DNA from: Sandaracinaceae bacterium
Lineage (GTDB): Bacteria > Myxococcota_A > Polyangia > Polyangiales > Sandaracinaceae
Direction: 5' to 3'
Assembly (NCBI GenBank): GCA_040218145.1
Contig: JAVJQK010000071.1
Coordinates: forward strand, 1-64,000
DNA length: 64,000 nucleotides
This document shows, in pieces, positions 31,942 through 40,490 of the stretch (positions are counted from its first letter, which is position 1; each line of letters opens with the position of its first letter). The translations under genes were made by a program, and so were the position numbers. Under the pieces are notes generated by a model that was given only the letters and a program-made list of their open reading frames with translations, ran no database searches and was not told the origin of the DNA.

Positions 31942-34002
31942 TCAATCGAGAGGATCGGACAGCAGAGACGCGACGACTTCGAGCAGCTCGGTCTGATCGA
32001 AGGCGTTCTTCACCAGATAGGCGTCCGCGCCTGCGTCCAGACCTCTCCGCCGATCTTCCTCCCGAGACAGGGCTGTCAAGAGCACGACGGGCAGGCCGCG
32101 CGTTTTGGCCCGTCCTCGCAGCGCGCGCGTGAGCTCCAGGCCGCTCATGCGCGGCATCTCCACGTCGCTGACCACGAGGTCGACCCGCGCCTGGTCGAGG
32201 AGCCGGAGCGCCCGCTCCGCGTCCGAAGCGGCCAGCACCCGGTAGCCCGCCGACTCCAGGATGGTCTTCTCGAGCGCGAGGGTGGTCAGCGAGTCGTCCA
32301 CCACGAGCAGCGTCGGCGGCTCGGCGCTCAGGTCCGCCGCCTCCGGCAGCGACACCTCGCCGCCCTCCGCCTGCCGCAAGGCCGCCCGCACCACGTCGCC
32401 GCCGTGCAGGATGAGCGCGATCTCGCCGTTCGGGAGGATCGTCGCGCCGCCGAAGCCCCGCACCCGCGGCAGGCGCTCGCCGAGGCTCTCGACCACCACG
32501 TCGTCCACCGAGCGCAGCTCGTCCACCGACAGCGCGACGCGATCCCGCCCGGCCTGCACGATGGCGGTGGGGATCAGCTGGTCGTCCGGCACGGCGGTCG
32601 GCATGCCCAGCGTGCGCGCCAGCGGCGTGAAGGGGAGCGGCTCCCCCTCGTGGAGCACGACCGGGCGCCCCTCGATGCGGTGCACGGCGCGCGGATCGAC
32701 GCGACGGAGCGTCAGCACGTGCGGGGTGGGGAGCGCGTACAGCTGCTCGGCCGCGCGCACCAGCAGCACGCGCACGAGCGTCCGCGTGAGCGGGGAGGAG
32801 ATGCTGAAGGTCGTCCCGCCGCCCCGCTGGGTCTCGACGTCGATGGTGCCGTGCAACGCCTCGACCTCGGTCTTCACGACGTCCAGGCCCACGCCCCGCC
32901 CGGCGAGCGCGTCCACGCGGTCGGAGGTGGTCAGCCCCGCGACGAAGACCAGGCGCGCCAGGCCGACCTCGGTCTCCGGCGGATCGATGCCGTGCTCCCG
33001 CGCGCGCTCCGCGAGGGCCTCCAGATCCAGCCCGCGTCCGTCGTCGGACACCGAGACCTCGACCTCGGAGCCGCGCAGGTGCGCGCCGATGCGGACGCGG
33101 CCAGCGCGTGGCTTGCCCGCCTCGGCGCGAACGGCGGGCGGCTCGATGCCGTGCGCGACCGCGTTCCGCGCCAGGTGCAGGAGCGGCGCGCGCAGCGCGG
33201 TCAGCACCGAGCGATCCACCTCGACGTCGGCGCCCTCGATGATCAGCTCGACCTCGCGCCCCGCCGCGAGGGCGGCGTCGCGCAGGGTGCGCTCCAGACC
33301 CACGCAGACGTCGCCGAAGGGCGTGAGGCGGAGCTGCCGCACGTCCGCGTCGGTGTCGCGCGCCACCCGGGTCAGCTCGGTGGCGTCGTCGAGGAGCGCT
33401 CCATGCAGGGCGTCGATCTCCGCGAGGCAGAGATCGAAGGGGCGCCGCTCGGCGGGCGCGTGCTGGGCACGGAGGCGACGCAGGCGCGCCGCGAGCGACG
33501 CCGTCTCGCGCTCGCGCTCCTCCACCCGGAGGGCGGCCCGCGACAGCTCCCCCGCGCGGACGAGGAGCGCGTCGAGCCGCGCGGCCGGCACGCGCAGCCC
33601 GCCCGTGTGCTCGCGTGAGGCGGGCGCGTGAGACATGGCCCGCGGCGCCCGGGGCGCGAAGAGCGCGTCCTCCACGGGCTCGTCGGCGCGGAGCCGACGC
33701 GCGACCTCCGCCCACACGTCCGCGGCCGCGAAGAGGCGCCCGAGCAACTCGCCCTCGGGGGCGCCCTCGAGCGCGTCGAGCTCCTCCTCGAGGCCGTGAC
33801 AGTAGGTCTCGAGCGTCGGGAGGCTCACGGCCCGCGCGGCGCCCTTCAGGCTGTGCGCGATCCGGAACAGGGTCCGCTGGAGATCGGCCGGAGGCGCCCC
33901 TTGCTCGAGGCGGAGGAGGGCGTCGTTCCAGGTCGAGACGTGGTCCTCGAGCTCCTCGACGAAGACGGCGCGGAGCCGTTTGGTGAGGGCCGCCTTGTCC
34001 AC
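31942..34002 (-). CDS. cheA: Hybrid CheA histidine kinase with C-terminal receiver
   Basis: Encodes 686 residues. Residues 1-105 are a histidine phosphotransfer domain (LFRIAHSLKGAARAVSL, H50). The dimer and HATPase regions follow (LLHLARNAVAHGIEPP, SVSDDGRGLDLEAL, GRGVGLDVVKTEVEALHG), then a CheW-like coupling domain (ILLVRAAEQLYALPTPHVL to about residue 540). A C-terminal receiver closes the protein (TLLVVDDSLTTLALEKTI, LVVSDVEMPRMSGLE, VVLLTALS). This hybrid form is common in chemosensory systems that control motility or development in myxobacteria. The receiver may act as a phosphate sink. It is 3 bp from mcp and 5 bp from cheB. Confidence 0.95.
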   Translation of the reverse strand: MDKAALTKRLRAVFVEELEDHVSTWNDALLRLEQGAPPADLQRTLFRIAHSLKGAARAVSLPTLETYCHGLEEELDALEGAPEGELLGRLFAAADVWAEVARRLRADEPVEDALFAPRAPRAMSHAPASREHTGGLRVPAARLDALLVRAGELSRAALRVEERERETASLAARLRRLRAQHAPAERRPFDLCLAEIDALHGALLDDATELTRVARDTDADVRQLRLTPFGDVCVGLERTLRDAALAAGREVELIIEGADVEVDRSVLTALRAPLLHLARNAVAHGIEPPAVRAEAGKPRAGRVRIGAHLRGSEVEVSVSDDGRGLDLEALAERAREHGIDPPETEVGLARLVFVAGLTTSDRVDALAGRGVGLDVVKTEVEALHGTIDVETQRGGGTTFSISSPLTRTLVRVLLVRAAEQLYALPTPHVLTLRRVDPRAVHRIEGRPVVLHEGEPLPFTPLARTLGMPTAVPDDQLIPTAIVQAGRDRVALSVDELRSVDDVVVESLGERLPRVRGFGGATILPNGEIALILHGGDVVRAALRQAEGGEVSLPEAADLSAEPPTLLVVDDSLTTLALEKTILESAGYRVLAASDAERALRLLDQARVDLVVSDVEMPRMSGLELTRALRGRAKTRGLPVVLLTALSREEDRRRGLDAGADAYLVKNAFDQTELLEVVASLLSDPLD

Positions 34003-34005
34003 CGA

Positions 34006-35487
34006 TCAGTCCTTCTCGATCCCCACGTCGACGAGCAGCTGGGAGAGGCGCGCGCTCAGCTGCTCGAGTCGTCCCGCTGCGGTCTCCACGTGGTGGATGG
34101 AGGACAAGTTGTCGCGCAGCGCCGAGTCGATGTCCTTCATCGCCTGGCTGATCTGGGCCATGCCCGTCGCCTGCTGGTGCGCGGACGCGGCGATCTGAGA
34201 CGCCGCCTCGGCGGCGCGGGCGATGGTCTCGGTCAGGCCGTCGATGGTGCGCCCCGCCTCGCTCGCCTCGCGCACCGCGGCCCGCATGGTCTTGTCGCCC
34301 TGCTCCCCGGCGAGGACCGCGTTGTTGGTCGCGCGCTGGATCTCGCCGAGGATCTCGCGGACCTGGACGGTGGCCTCCTTGCTCCGGCGGGCGAGCGCCT
34401 TGACCTCGGCCGCGACGACCCCGAAGCCGCGGCCGTGCTCGCCCGCGCGCGACGCCTCGATCGCCGCGTTGAGCGCGAGCAGGTTCGTCTGCTCCGCGAT
34501 CTCGTCCACCGTGCCGATGATCTGGCCGATCGTCTGCGCGCGCTCGGCGAGCTCGAGCACGTTCTTCGCGACCGACTCGCCGCGCTGCTGCGCGTCCTCG
34601 ATGGCCTCGACCGCGTCGTGCACTGCGTCGCGCCCGGCCTGCCCGACCTCGTCGACCTCGCGCGAGCTGTCCGCCACGTCGCGCGCCCGCCCCGCGGCCT
34701 GGCGCGCGGTCTGGTCGACCTGCTCCACCGTGACGACCGTCTCGGTGACCGACGCCGACTGCTGCTGCGCGGCCGACGCCTGCTGGCTCGTGGCCGCGAG
34801 CAGCTCGTTCGCCGCGCCCACCGTCTCCTCGACCACGTCGCGCATCGTCTCGAGCAGCTGCTCGCGCTGCACCGAGCTGGTCCGGTCCTGGATGATGCCG
34901 ATGAAGAAGCGCGTGCCCTCCACGTGCATCTCGGAGACGCGCAAGCTCACGGGGAGGGTGCTGCCGTCCTTGTGGTTGGCATGGACGCGGCGCTCCATGC
35001 CGATGATGCGCTTCTCCCCCGTCTCGCGGTAGCGCTTCAGGTAGGCGTCGTGCTGCTCGCCGTGCTCGCCGCCCGCGAGCATCGCGACGTTGCGGCCGAC
35101 CAGCTCGTCCACCCGCCAGCCGAAGAGGACCTCCGCGGTCTGGTTCGCCTCGAGCATGGTGCCGGTCTCGTCGATGGTGATGATCGCGTCCGACGTCGTG
35201 TCGAGGATGGCGCGCAGGCGCTGCGCGCGGCCCGCGCGTCGCTCCTTGCCGACGAGCGCGCGCACCCAGTAGAGGGAGAGGCCGCCGAGGCTGACCGCGC
35301 CGCCCGCGAAGAGCCACTGGAGCCGCTCCAGCTCTCCGACCCGCGCCGGAGCGAGTGGCGCGAGCTCTTCGAGCGCGCCGAGGTTGTAGACGAAGAGGGC
35401 CAGCGCGGTCAGCACCAGCAGCAGGACCAGCGCCGCGGCGCGGCCGGCGTTCGTCTCGTACCAGGGGAGGGGGACGTCAGGGGTCAT
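34006..35487 (-). CDS. Methyl-accepting chemotaxis protein with PAS domain
   Basis: Encodes 493 residues. Two membrane helices lie near the N-terminus ([20 protein letters not shown] and [20 protein letters not shown]), with only a short periplasmic loop between them. A PAS domain follows in the cytosol (residues about 85-200: [37 protein letters not shown]). The long coiled coil carries the signalling hairpin [20 protein letters not shown] and [19 protein letters not shown], which contacts CheA and CheW. Sensing is therefore probably through the PAS domain. Its start overlaps the stop of cheW by 11 bp. Confidence 0.92.
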   Translation of the reverse strand: MTPDVPLPWYETNAGRAAALVLLLVLTALALFVYNLGALEELAPLAPARVGELERLQWLFAGGAVSLGGLSLYWVRALVGKERRAGRAQRLRAILDTTSDAIITIDETGTMLEANQTAEVLFGWRVDELVGRNVAMLAGGEHGEQHDAYLKRYRETGEKRIIGMERRVHANHKDGSTLPVSLRVSEMHVEGTRFFIGIIQDRTSSVQREQLLETMRDVVEETVGAANELLAATSQQASAAQQQSASVTETVVTVEQVDQTARQAAGRARDVADSSREVDEVGQAGRDAVHDAVEAIEDAQQRGESVAKNVLELAERAQTIGQIIGTVDEIAEQTNLLALNAAIEASRAGEHGRGFGVVAAEVKALARRSKEATVQVREILGEIQRATNNAVLAGEQGDKTMRAAVREASEAGRTIDGLTETIARAAEAASQIAASAHQQATGMAQISQAMKDIDSALRDNLSSIHHVETAAGRLEQLSARLSQLLVDVGIEKD

Positions 35488-36052
35488 GTCGATGGTCTAC
35501 GCGCAAGCGAGGATCCGCCGCGAGGGCGGTCACGTTCAAGCAGAGCTCTCCGTTCGGGCCCAGGCCCTCGAGCCACGGCGGGCTCCCCACGGGCGGAGGC
35601 GCGGGTGCGATGCCCTCGAGCGGATCGAGGTCCAGCACGCGCTCGACCACGATCACCAGCTCCGGCTCGTCGCTGTCGAGCGTGACGATGCGCGCGTCGG
35701 CGTCGAGGGTCGAGGTGGCGCGGCCCGCGATCAGCGGACCGATGTCCCACAGGGGCGCCAGTCGCCCGCGCAGCCGGGTCAGGCCCAGCAGGTGCACGGG
35801 GGTGCCCGGCAGGCGGACCGCGTCGACGTAGGGTTGCACGCCGCCGACCGTGGCCGCGGGGACCAGGAGCGTCGCGTCCCCCACGCGGGCGCTGATGCGC
35901 GCCTCGGCGACCGACTCGGGCCGCGTCTCGATCGACTGGGCGATCGCGATCGTCCGCGCACGCAGGATCTCGTCGTCGGGCGGACGGCGCGGGACCGTCC
36001 AGTCGTCGGCGAGGCGCGCGCGTGCGCGATCCCAGGGAGACTCCTCGCTCAC
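35477..36052 (-). CDS. cheW: CheW-like coupling protein
   Basis: Encodes about 191 residues from GTG 36052 in a GTGA overlap with cheR. The CheW fold is seen in [40 protein letters not shown] and [20 protein letters not shown]. It has a longer N-terminal arm than typical CheW (about 60 residues, rich in Arg). It links the receptor to CheA. The frame is open much further upstream, but only as an antisense-like shadow of cheR. Confidence 0.85.
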   Translation of the reverse strand: MSEESPWDRARARLADDWTVPRRPPDDEILRARTIAIAQSIETRPESVAEARISARVGDATLLVPAATVGGVQPYVDAVRLPGTPVHLLGLTRLRGRLAPLWDIGPLIAGRATSTLDADARIVTLDSDEPELVIVVERVLDLDPLEGIAPAPPPVGSPPWLEGLGPNGELCLNVTALAADPRLRVDHRHDP

Positions 36053-37335
36053 GCGATCTCCAGCCGCGACAAGGTCTCGAGGTGTCGCGCCGCGGCCTCG
36101 GCCAGGCGCCCCGCCGGCTCGCCGTCGGTGTGGGGGAGAGGGGAGTCGGGGGAGAGGCGCTCCGCCTCGACCCGCGCGCGCTCGTAGCCCAGGCGCGCGC
36201 CCTCGAGGTCTCCCGCGCGGAGGCGCAGAGACGCCCGCATGAAGTGCGCGATCGCGGCGCGGGGCGAGCTGGCGAGCGTGCGGTCCAGCACCGCCTCCGC
36301 CTCCTCGTGGCGGTCGAGGGCGATGAGCAAGGTCGCGTGCATGATGCGATGGTCTTCGTCGGCGTCCCCGCGCGCCTCGATGCGCTCGATCTCGGTCAAC
36401 GCGCCGAGGGGGTCCAGGTCGGCCAGGCGTCGGACGCCCGTGATCTCCGGCTCGGGCTCGGGCGGCAACGCCTTGCGGGGGCCGGGCGCGTCGCTGCGAC
36501 GCGAGCGAGGGCGCGGCGGCGGCGCGGGGGTGGATCGGCGCTGATAGACGACGCCCTGCTGCGTGACGATCGCCTCGAGCCCGCCGACGGCGTGCAGGGG
36601 GGGATCGGACGGTCCCGTCAGCAGCCACCCTCCATCCACCAGCGCCCCCGCGAGCCGCTCGACGACCTCGGGGACCGCGTCCTGCGCGAAGTAGATGAGC
36701 ACGTTCCGGCACAAGATCACGTCGAGCTCCGCGGCCGGAGGCGGATCGCTCGCGAGGTTGAGGCGGGAGAAGCGCACCGCGTCCTTGATGCGGGCGTCGA
36801 GGTCGTACACGCCGCCCACGTCCCGCATGTGTCGCCGCGCGCGCTTCGCCTCTTCGGCCCGCAGGGACCACTCCCGGTAGCGCCCTCGCCCCGAGAGGGC
36901 CAACGCCTGCGCCGAGAGGTCGGTCGCCCAGAGCTGCGCCGTCGGGAGCATCCCCTCGTCCGCCAGGAGGATCGCCAGCGAGTAGATCTCCTCGCCGCTC
37001 GCGCACCCCGCGCTCCACGCGCGGAGCCCGGGGCCGCCCGCCGCTTGCCGCGCGGCCACCTTGGGCAGCACCTGCTCGGCGATCAGCGCGTAGTGCCAGG
37101 CGTCGCGGAAGAAGTAGGTCTCGCCGACCGTGAGGCGGTTGGCGAGATCGTCGAAGAGCGACGGCTCGCGCTGCAGGCGCGCCACGAACGCGGCCTCGTC
37201 GTGGCAGCCGGCGTCGCGCATCGCGCCCTCGATCGCCTGGCGCACGTGGTCCGGGCCCATGCGCTCGAGCTCCAAGCCCGTGCGCGCCCCGAACCATCGC
37301 TTCACCTCCCCCATCGACCCGCTCACGAGAGGCAC
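36049..37335 (-). CDS. cheR: CheR methyltransferase with C-terminal TPR-like region
   Basis: Encodes up to 428 residues; an ATG at 37314 (MGEVKRWF) is an alternative to the GTG at 37335. The N-terminal helical domain precedes the methyltransferase core: RLTVGETYFFRD, AWSAGCASGEEIYSLAILL (SAM-binding loop), LWATDLSAQALA and DVILCRNVLIYF. The C-terminal 130 residues contain a Pro/Arg linker and TPR-like helices (EEAEAVLDRTLASSPRAAIA), as in CheR proteins of alternative chemosensory classes. CheR methylates receptor glutamates. It is the first gene of the operon on the minus strand. Confidence 0.92.
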   Translation of the reverse strand: MPLVSGSMGEVKRWFGARTGLELERMGPDHVRQAIEGAMRDAGCHDEAAFVARLQREPSLFDDLANRLTVGETYFFRDAWHYALIAEQVLPKVAARQAAGGPGLRAWSAGCASGEEIYSLAILLADEGMLPTAQLWATDLSAQALALSGRGRYREWSLRAEEAKRARRHMRDVGGVYDLDARIKDAVRFSRLNLASDPPPAAELDVILCRNVLIYFAQDAVPEVVERLAGALVDGGWLLTGPSDPPLHAVGGLEAIVTQQGVVYQRRSTPAPPPRPRSRRSDAPGPRKALPPEPEPEITGVRRLADLDPLGALTEIERIEARGDADEDHRIMHATLLIALDRHEEAEAVLDRTLASSPRAAIAHFMRASLRLRAGDLEGARLGYERARVEAERLSPDSPLPHTDGEPAGRLAEAAARHLETLSRLEIA

Positions 37336-37391
37336 GATACCGCAGCTACGCCCCGACGGAGGAAGTGCTCGTGGGGTATCCTGAGGGAGCC

Positions 37392-37817
37392 ATGCCCGAG
37401 GCGTTGATCGACGTGCTCCTGCTCGAGGTCGACGGACGTCGGATCGGGCTGCCCGCTTCGCTCGTGGTGGAGGTCCTGCCCAGCGCCGCGGTGGAGCCGC
37501 TGCCGGACGCGCCCCCGGCGGTCGAGGGCGTGCTCAATGTCCGAGGGGAGGTCCTCCCCGTGATCTCGATGCGTCATCGGCTGGGCATGCCGCCGCGCCC
37601 GCCGACGGTGGACGACCACCTCGTGCGGGTCGAGAGCGGGGGGCGCCATCTGCTCCTCCGGGTCGATCGCGCGCTCGACCTGATCGGCGTCGACCCCTGG
37701 CGGCTCCGCGAGCTCGACGCGGCGCGTGGGGCCGTCGCGACCCCCGAGGGGACGCTGGTCGTCCAGGACGCCGAGCGCTTCCTGACCGTCGAGGAGCTCG
37801 AGACGCTGGATCTCTGA
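37392..37817 (+). CDS. cheW: Second CheW-like protein
   Basis: Encodes 141 residues. The ATG at 37392 has GAGGGAG six bases upstream and is preferred over the open extension to 37365. CheW motifs: DVLLLEVDGRRIGLPASLVVE, VEGVLNVRGEVLPVISMRHR and HLVRVESGGRHLLLRVDRAL. It diverges from cheR with 56 bp between starts, a spacing that fits a shared regulatory region. Two different CheW proteins next to one CheA suggest more than one receptor array or a competing adaptor. Confidence 0.88.
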   Translation: MPEALIDVLLLEVDGRRIGLPASLVVEVLPSAAVEPLPDAPPAVEGVLNVRGEVLPVISMRHRLGMPPRPPTVDDHLVRVESGGRHLLLRVDRALDLIGVDPWRLRELDAARGAVATPEGTLVVQDAERFLTVEELETLDL

Positions 37818-38010
37818 GGCACGGCCTCTCGGCGCACGGCCTCTCTGAGCATGTGCGCGCGATCGGGGTGCGAGCGGCGCGGCCTCCGCGGGGCTGCGGA
37901 CGTGAAGTCAATCGTTTCGCGGAGTTGCGGTCGGACCCTGGGTCTCGAGGCGCGCTGGCCGGGCGTCTCTGCTTGCGCGCGCGTACGGCACATCCGTACA
38001 GTGCGTCTCC
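37818..38010. other. Intergenic region with a short tandem repeat
   Basis: Directly after cheW the sequence GCACGGCCTCTC is repeated after four bases (37820-37847). No terminator-like stem or gene is evident in the remaining 160 bp before the helicase. Confidence 0.4.
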
Positions 38011-40488
38011 ATGGGAGAGCTGCCGTTTTCCGGGGAAGGGTTCGCGGGGCGCCCTCCGGCTCCGTGGGCCGCGTCGCGGGGCCTCGGCACCGTGCTGGAC
38101 ACCTGGCGCGCGGACGCGGGGTTGAAGCGCAGCATCGTGCTCGACGAGGAGGTGCCGGCGCGCGATCCCGTCTACGCGCCCGTGCCCGACGCGCTCGCGC
38201 CCCAGGTCGCCGAGGCGCTGCTGAACCGCGGCGTCGACCAGCTCTACGCGCACCAGGCCCGCAGCTTCGAGCTGGCGAAGGCCGGCAAGCACGTCGTGGT
38301 CGCGACGCCGACCGCGTCCGGAAAGAGCCTCTGCTACAACCTGCCGGTCCTCGATCGGCTCGCCGGGGAGCCCGAGGCGCGCGCGCTCTATCTCTTCCCG
38401 ACCAAGGCGCTGAGCCGCGATCAGGAGGAGGCGCTGCGCGGGCTGATGAAGCAGGCCGGGCTCGATCACGGCGCGGTCACCTACGACGGCGACACGCCGG
38501 GCGACGCGCGGCGGGCGGCGCGGGAGCGGAGCGGCATCCTGCTCAGCAACCCGGACATGCTCCACGCGGGCATCCTTCCGCACCACGCCGCGTGGGCGCG
38601 CTTCTTCGCCAACCTCCGCTTCGTCGTGCTCGACGAGCTGCACACCTACCGCGGCGTGTTCGGCAGCCACCTCGCGAACGTGCTGCGCAGGCTCCAGCGC
38701 ATCGCGCGCTTTCACGGCAGCGACCCCGTCTTCCTCTTCGCCTCGGCCACGATCGGCAACCCGGGCGAGCACGCCAGCCGCATCCTCGGCCAGCCCGTGG
38801 AGGTCATCGACGAGAGCGGCGCGCCGACGGGGCCGCGGCACGTGATGCTCTACAACCCGCCGGTCGTGAACCCGGAGCTCGGCATCCGGGCGAGCTACAT
38901 CAAGCAGGCGGTCCGGCTCGCGGCGGACCTGGTGCGCGCGGAGGTGCCGACCCTCGTGTTCGGGCAGTCGCGCAACAGCGTCGAGACCATGCTCAAGTAC
39001 CTCCGCGACCGCCTGACGGCCGACAAGATCGATCCCGATCTCATCGTGGCCTACCGAGGCGGCTACCTCGCCGACACGCGGCGGCGCATCGAGAAGGGGC
39101 TCCGGAGCGGCAGCATCCGCTGCGTGGTGGCCACGAACGCGCTGGAGCTCGGCATCGACATCGGCAGCCTCGACGCGGTCGTGTGCGCCGGCTACCCGGG
39201 GAACGTCGCGGGGCTCTGGCAGCGCTTCGGCCGGAGCGGGCGGCGCCAGGAGGCCGCGCTCTCGCTGCTCGTGACCTCGAGCCACCCCATCGACCAGTAC
39301 GTCGCCACCGATCCGCGCTTCCTCCTCGGGGCGCCCATCGAGCACGCGCGGATCGATCCCGACAACGTCGAGATCCTCGTCCAGCACCTGAAGTGCGCCG
39401 CCTTCGAGCTGCCCTTCGAGGAGGGGGAGCCCTTCGGAGACGTGCCGGAGGACGCGGTGAAGGACGCGCTGGGGTTCCTGGAGACCCACCGGGTGGTGCA
39501 CGCCGCGCCGAACGGGGAGGGCAAGACCGTCTGGCACTGGGCGACGGACGCCTACCCCGCCAACCACGTCTCGCTCCGCAGCCTCAGCTGGGACAATTTC
39601 GTCATCATCGATCTCGACACGAACAAGAACTTCGCGGAGATGGACTGGCGCTCGACGCACACGATGCTGCACGAGCAGGCCATCTACCAGCACGACGGCG
39701 AGCAGTACCAGGTCGAGCGGCTCGACTTCGAGAACCACAAGGCGTACGTGCGCCACGTCGAGCCCGACTACTACACCGACGCGATGACCTACACGAAGGT
39801 CACGGTGACGAGCGAGGACGACGCCGCTGTGATCAAGGGCGCGGTGATCGAGGGCGCCGTGATCGAGGGAGGCGGGGGCAGCGGCGTGGCGCTCGCGGCC
39901 GGCGTCGGCGAGGTCAGCGTCGTCGAGAAGGTCGTCGGCTACAAGAAGATCAAGTTCCACACCCACGAGAACGTCGGGTACGGCGACGTGCGGCTCCCCG
40001 AGATGCAGATGCACACGACGAGCTTCTGGCTGACCGTGCCGGAAGACCTCGTGCGCGCGCAGGCGGTGAGCCGGGCGCTGGTGCTCGACGCGCTGCGCGG
40101 CATCGGCAACGCGATGCACCTGGTCGCGAGCGTGGGCCTCATGTGCGACCCGCGCGACATCGGCCACACCCTCGGCGATCGCGGGGACGAGAACGGGCCG
40201 CCCGGCTCGAGCGAAGGCGCGCCGGGCTTCGACCCGACGCTCTTCCTCTACGACCAGATGCCGGGCGGGGTCGGGCTCGCGCCGCGCCTCTTCACCGAGC
40301 GCGAGGTGCTGCTGCGGCGCACCCGCGCGATGGTCGAGGGCTGCCCCTGCGCCGAAGGGTGCCCGGCGTGCATCGGGCCGGACATCGGCGCGACCGATCC
40401 CAAGGTGGCCCTCGTCCGAAAGACGCTGAGCCGCAAGACGATGGCCCTGGATCTCCTTCGCGCCTTCGGTGTGGCGCCGGTTCACTGA
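38011..40488 (+). CDS. mrfA: MrfA-like DEAD/DEAH-box repair helicase
   Basis: Encodes 825 residues from ATG 38011. Helicase motifs: Walker A VVATPTASGKSLCYNLPV, motif II VVLDELHTYRG (DELH rather than DEAH), FASATIGNP, ATNALELGIDIG and WQRFGRSGRR. The C-terminal DUF1998-like part ends with four clustered Cys (CPCAEGCPAC), which bind zinc in Bacillus MrfA. Unusual is an insert at residues about 605-640 with repeated IKGAVIEGAVIEG and a Gly-rich turn. MrfA with MrfB repairs mitomycin-type DNA damage by excision without UvrABC, and the mrfB-like gene follows after 2 bp. It is cytosolic and DNA-bound. Confidence 0.88.
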   Translation: MGELPFSGEGFAGRPPAPWAASRGLGTVLDTWRADAGLKRSIVLDEEVPARDPVYAPVPDALAPQVAEALLNRGVDQLYAHQARSFELAKAGKHVVVATPTASGKSLCYNLPVLDRLAGEPEARALYLFPTKALSRDQEEALRGLMKQAGLDHGAVTYDGDTPGDARRAARERSGILLSNPDMLHAGILPHHAAWARFFANLRFVVLDELHTYRGVFGSHLANVLRRLQRIARFHGSDPVFLFASATIGNPGEHASRILGQPVEVIDESGAPTGPRHVMLYNPPVVNPELGIRASYIKQAVRLAADLVRAEVPTLVFGQSRNSVETMLKYLRDRLTADKIDPDLIVAYRGGYLADTRRRIEKGLRSGSIRCVVATNALELGIDIGSLDAVVCAGYPGNVAGLWQRFGRSGRRQEAALSLLVTSSHPIDQYVATDPRFLLGAPIEHARIDPDNVEILVQHLKCAAFELPFEEGEPFGDVPEDAVKDALGFLETHRVVHAAPNGEGKTVWHWATDAYPANHVSLRSLSWDNFVIIDLDTNKNFAEMDWRSTHTMLHEQAIYQHDGEQYQVERLDFENHKAYVRHVEPDYYTDAMTYTKVTVTSEDDAAVIKGAVIEGAVIEGGGGSGVALAAGVGEVSVVEKVVGYKKIKFHTHENVGYGDVRLPEMQMHTTSFWLTVPEDLVRAQAVSRALVLDALRGIGNAMHLVASVGLMCDPRDIGHTLGDRGDENGPPGSSEGAPGFDPTLFLYDQMPGGVGLAPRLFTEREVLLRRTRAMVEGCPCAEGCPACIGPDIGATDPKVALVRKTLSRKTMALDLLRAFGVAPVH

Positions 40489-40490
40489 TC

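Noticed and set aside
30923-35317. A minus-strand frame running continuously from 35317 to the cheB stop
   Set aside because: Only the part from 31936 down is CheB. The rest is a shadow of cheA and mcp, which carry all the motifs in their own frames.
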